Below, piece after piece: positions 62,496 through 64,000 of a DNA stretch of 64,000 nt (its first letter is position 1; every line of letters begins with the position of its first letter). This DNA comes from Plastoroseomonas arctica (GTDB taxonomy: Bacteria > Pseudomonadota > Alphaproteobacteria > Acetobacterales > Acetobacteraceae). The translations under genes and the position numbers were made by a program. The stretch is from assembly GCF_018128965.1 (NCBI RefSeq), contig NZ_JAAEDH010000014.1, positions 1 to 64,000 on the forward strand. Direction: 5' to 3'. The notes under the pieces are model-generated. The model was not told the DNA's origin and searched no databases. It saw only the letters and a list, made by a program, of their open reading frames with translations.

Positions 62496-64000
62496 TTACC
62501 TCGGCCGCGGCGTCGTCCGGCGCGGCGCGGGGATGCGCGGCGCGGGGGTCGCCGTCCCGCCCGCTGAGGCGCGGAGGTCCGAGATCGTCACGCGGTTGGT
62601 CACCTGTTCCGGGTTCGTGCGGATCTCGACGATGGCGGGCTTGCCGCTCGCCAGCGCACGCTGCACGGCGGGGACCAACTCATCCGTCGCCTCGACGATT
62701 TCGCCGTGCCCGCCGAAGGCCTCGATGAACTTCGCGAAATCGGGGTTGGTGAGTGCGGTGCCGGAGACGCGGTTCGGGTAGGTGCGCTCCTGGTACATGC
62801 GGATGGTGCCATACATCTGGTTGTTGAACACCAGGATGATCGGGTTCACCGCATGGTGGAAGGCGGTCGCGATCTCCTGCCCCGTCATCAGGAAGCCGCC
62901 ATCGCCCACGAAGCAGATCACGGTGCGATTCGGGTGCACGATCTTCGCGCCGATCGCGGAGGGCACGCCGTAGCCCATGGCGCCGTTGGTCGGGCCGAGG
63001 AAATCCTGGCCATCCTTCAGGTGCATGAAGCGCGTGGGCCAGGTCGCGAAATTGCCGGCATCGGTGGTGAAGATGGTGTCGTCCGGCAGAGCTTTTTCGA
63101 GCGCCTGCAGCGCGCGGGCGAGGTTCAGCGGGCCCTCGTAGTCCGGCGCCTCGGCCTGCTTCAGGCGCGATGCGCGCAGCGTCTCGCGCCAGCCTGACCA
63201 GGCGGTGGAGGCGACGGGCGCCATGGCATTCGCGGCCTCGGCGAAGGCATTGAGGTCGCACGGAATACCCAGGGCCGGGCGATGCACGCGCCCGATCTCG
63301 CTCTGCTCTGGATGCACATGGATGATCGGCTGCGCGCCGGCGAAGTCGAACAGCGTGTAGCCTTGGCTCACGGGCTCACCCAGCCGCGTGCCGATGGCGA
63401 GGATGAGGTCCGCCTCGCGCGCATGGGCGACCAGGCCGGCATCGGCGCCGACGCCGAGATCGCCCACGAAATTCGCGTGCGTCCCGTCGAACAGGGATTG
63501 CCGGCGAAAGGAGACGCAGACCGGCAAATCATGCGCCACGAGGAATTTCGCGATCGCCTTGCGCCCTTCCGCGGTCCATCCCGAGCCGCCGAGGATGGCG
63601 AGCGGCCGTTCCGCTGTGGCGAGCATGTCGCGCAGCCGCGCCATGGCCTCGGGCGCGGGGTGCGGTGGGAAGACTTCGGCCGGGCCGATATCCGGCACCG
63701 TCACCTGGTGCTTCTGCATCTCCTCGCTGATCGCGATCACAACGGGGCCGGGGCGCCCGCTGGTCGCGATGTCGAAGGCGTGGGCGATGATCTCGGGGAT
63801 GCGCTTGGCGTCGTCGATCTGCGTCACCCATTTCGCGATGGGCGAGAACATGCGGCGGTAGTCGACCTCCTGGAAGGATTCGCGGTCGGTTTCTTCGACG
63901 GGGATCTGGCCGACGAGGAGCACCAGCGGCGTCGAATCCTGCATCGCGACATGCACGCCGATGGCGGCGTGGCAGGCGCCGGGGCCGCGGGTGACGATGG
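62496..64000 (-). CDS. Thiamine-diphosphate enzyme, acetolactate-synthase-like (5' truncated by window edge)
   Basis: At least 500 residues are visible; the frame is open to the window end (…VTRGPGACHAAIGVH), so only about the first 60-70 residues are missing. The middle domain spans PEAMARLRDMLATAERPLAI...; the ThDP-binding GDGGFLMTGQEIATAFHH plus NNQMYGTIRMYQE is the GDG...NN motif. It belongs to the acetolactate synthase/benzoylformate decarboxylase group of uncertain substrate. The last ~25 residues are an unusual Pro/Arg/Thr-rich tail. A role with the adjacent operon is only an inference. Confidence 0.85.
   Translation of the reverse strand, partial: IVTRGPGACHAAIGVHVAMQDSTPLVLLVGQIPVEETDRESFQEVDYRRMFSPIAKWVTQIDDAKRIPEIIAHAFDIATSGRPGPVVIAISEEMQKHQVTVPDIGPAEVFPPHPAPEAMARLRDMLATAERPLAILGGSGWTAEGRKAIAKFLVAHDLPVCVSFRRQSLFDGTHANFVGDLGVGADAGLVAHAREADLILAIGTRLGEPVSQGYTLFDFAGAQPIIHVHPEQSEIGRVHRPALGIPCDLNAFAEAANAMAPVASTAWSGWRETLRASRLKQAEAPDYEGPLNLARALQALEKALPDDTIFTTDAGNFATWPTRFMHLKDGQDFLGPTNGAMGYGVPSAIGAKIVHPNRTVICFVGDGGFLMTGQEIATAFHHAVNPIILVFNNQMYGTIRMYQERTYPNRVSGTALTNPDFAKFIEAFGGHGEIVEATDELVPAVQRALASGKPAIVEIRTNPEQVTNRVTISDLRASAGGTATPAPRIPAPRRTTPRPR

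Noticed and set aside
1-64000. CRISPR arrays, rRNA, prophage or integrase genes
   Set aside because: No regularly spaced direct repeats, rRNA sequence, integrase or phage structural genes were seen on either strand.

Overview
The window reads as chromosomal DNA of a high-GC alphaproteobacterium, most likely of the Rhodospirillales/Acetobacteraceae (Roseomonas-like) kind. The evidence is the very GC-rich third codon positions, tight ATGA/TGATG gene overlaps, two orphan Bug-type (TctC) periplasmic receptors, a fused SecDF, a Zur-HisI-COG0523 block and an IscR-desulfurase-ferredoxin-MnmA block. The lineage call is an inference from gene content; no rRNA is present. About 60 protein genes, one tRNA gene, one decayed gene and several repeat or palindromic elements can be supported. 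Both ends cut through genes (a TonB-family protein at the left, a ThDP-dependent enzyme at the right).

Layout. 1-2.1 kb: TonB-type protein end, NTF2-like protein, DUF2252 protein. 2.2-10.5 kb: a surface-glycan island with a TPR+GT32-like glycosyltransferase, a methyltransferase, a GT61 glycosyltransferase, a methyltransferase-like protein, a fucosyltransferase-like protein and an unusual discoidin+fucosyltransferase-like fusion, closed by tRNA-Met(CAT). 10.6-16.5 kb: NhaA antiporter, Tat-exported lactonase, AI-2E family permease with a long soluble tail, lipid kinase and metallophosphoesterase. 16.7-20.8 kb: an iron-sulfur/thiolation operon (IscR, two cysteine desulfurases, 2Fe-2S ferredoxin, MnmA). 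21-28.8 kb: housekeeping genes (hydrolase, lipoprotein, AnmK, TyrS, GNAT, SerA, DUF2461, VOC, ribosomal protein L31). 28.8-33.7 kb: a complete Liv-type ABC transporter, with a long imperfect inverted repeat between the receptor gene and the permease genes. 33.8-39.9 kb: pyridoxal kinase, DUF2189 and EamA membrane proteins, then a tightly overlapped NUDIX-AlaX-mercaptopyruvate sulfurtransferase-cystathionine lyase operon. 40-43.6 kb: a lower-GC methyltransferase, a chlorite-dismutase-like protein, a wrecked glutathione S-transferase gene and a zinc-homeostasis block (Zur divergent from HisI-COG0523 GTPase). 43.6-50.9 kb: interspersed repeat, LpxB, two Bug receptors, a Gfo/Idh/MocA oxidoreductase and SecDF. 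50.9-61.7 kb: one ten-gene leftward operon (class II aldolase, two amidohydrolases, complete Dpp/Opp-type ABC transporter, VOC protein, Fe-type alcohol dehydrogenase) for uptake and breakdown of an unidentified substrate. 61.9-64 kb: GlcG/HbpS-like protein and a ThDP enzyme.

The strongest candidates for something undescribed are the ten-gene uptake/catabolic operon, the discoidin-fucosyltransferase fusion inside the glycan island, the ~290-bp inverted-repeat element placed between receptor and permease genes of the Liv operon (with a diverged relative 11 kb away), and the operon that pairs two different cysteine desulfurases with ferredoxin and MnmA without any scaffold gene.
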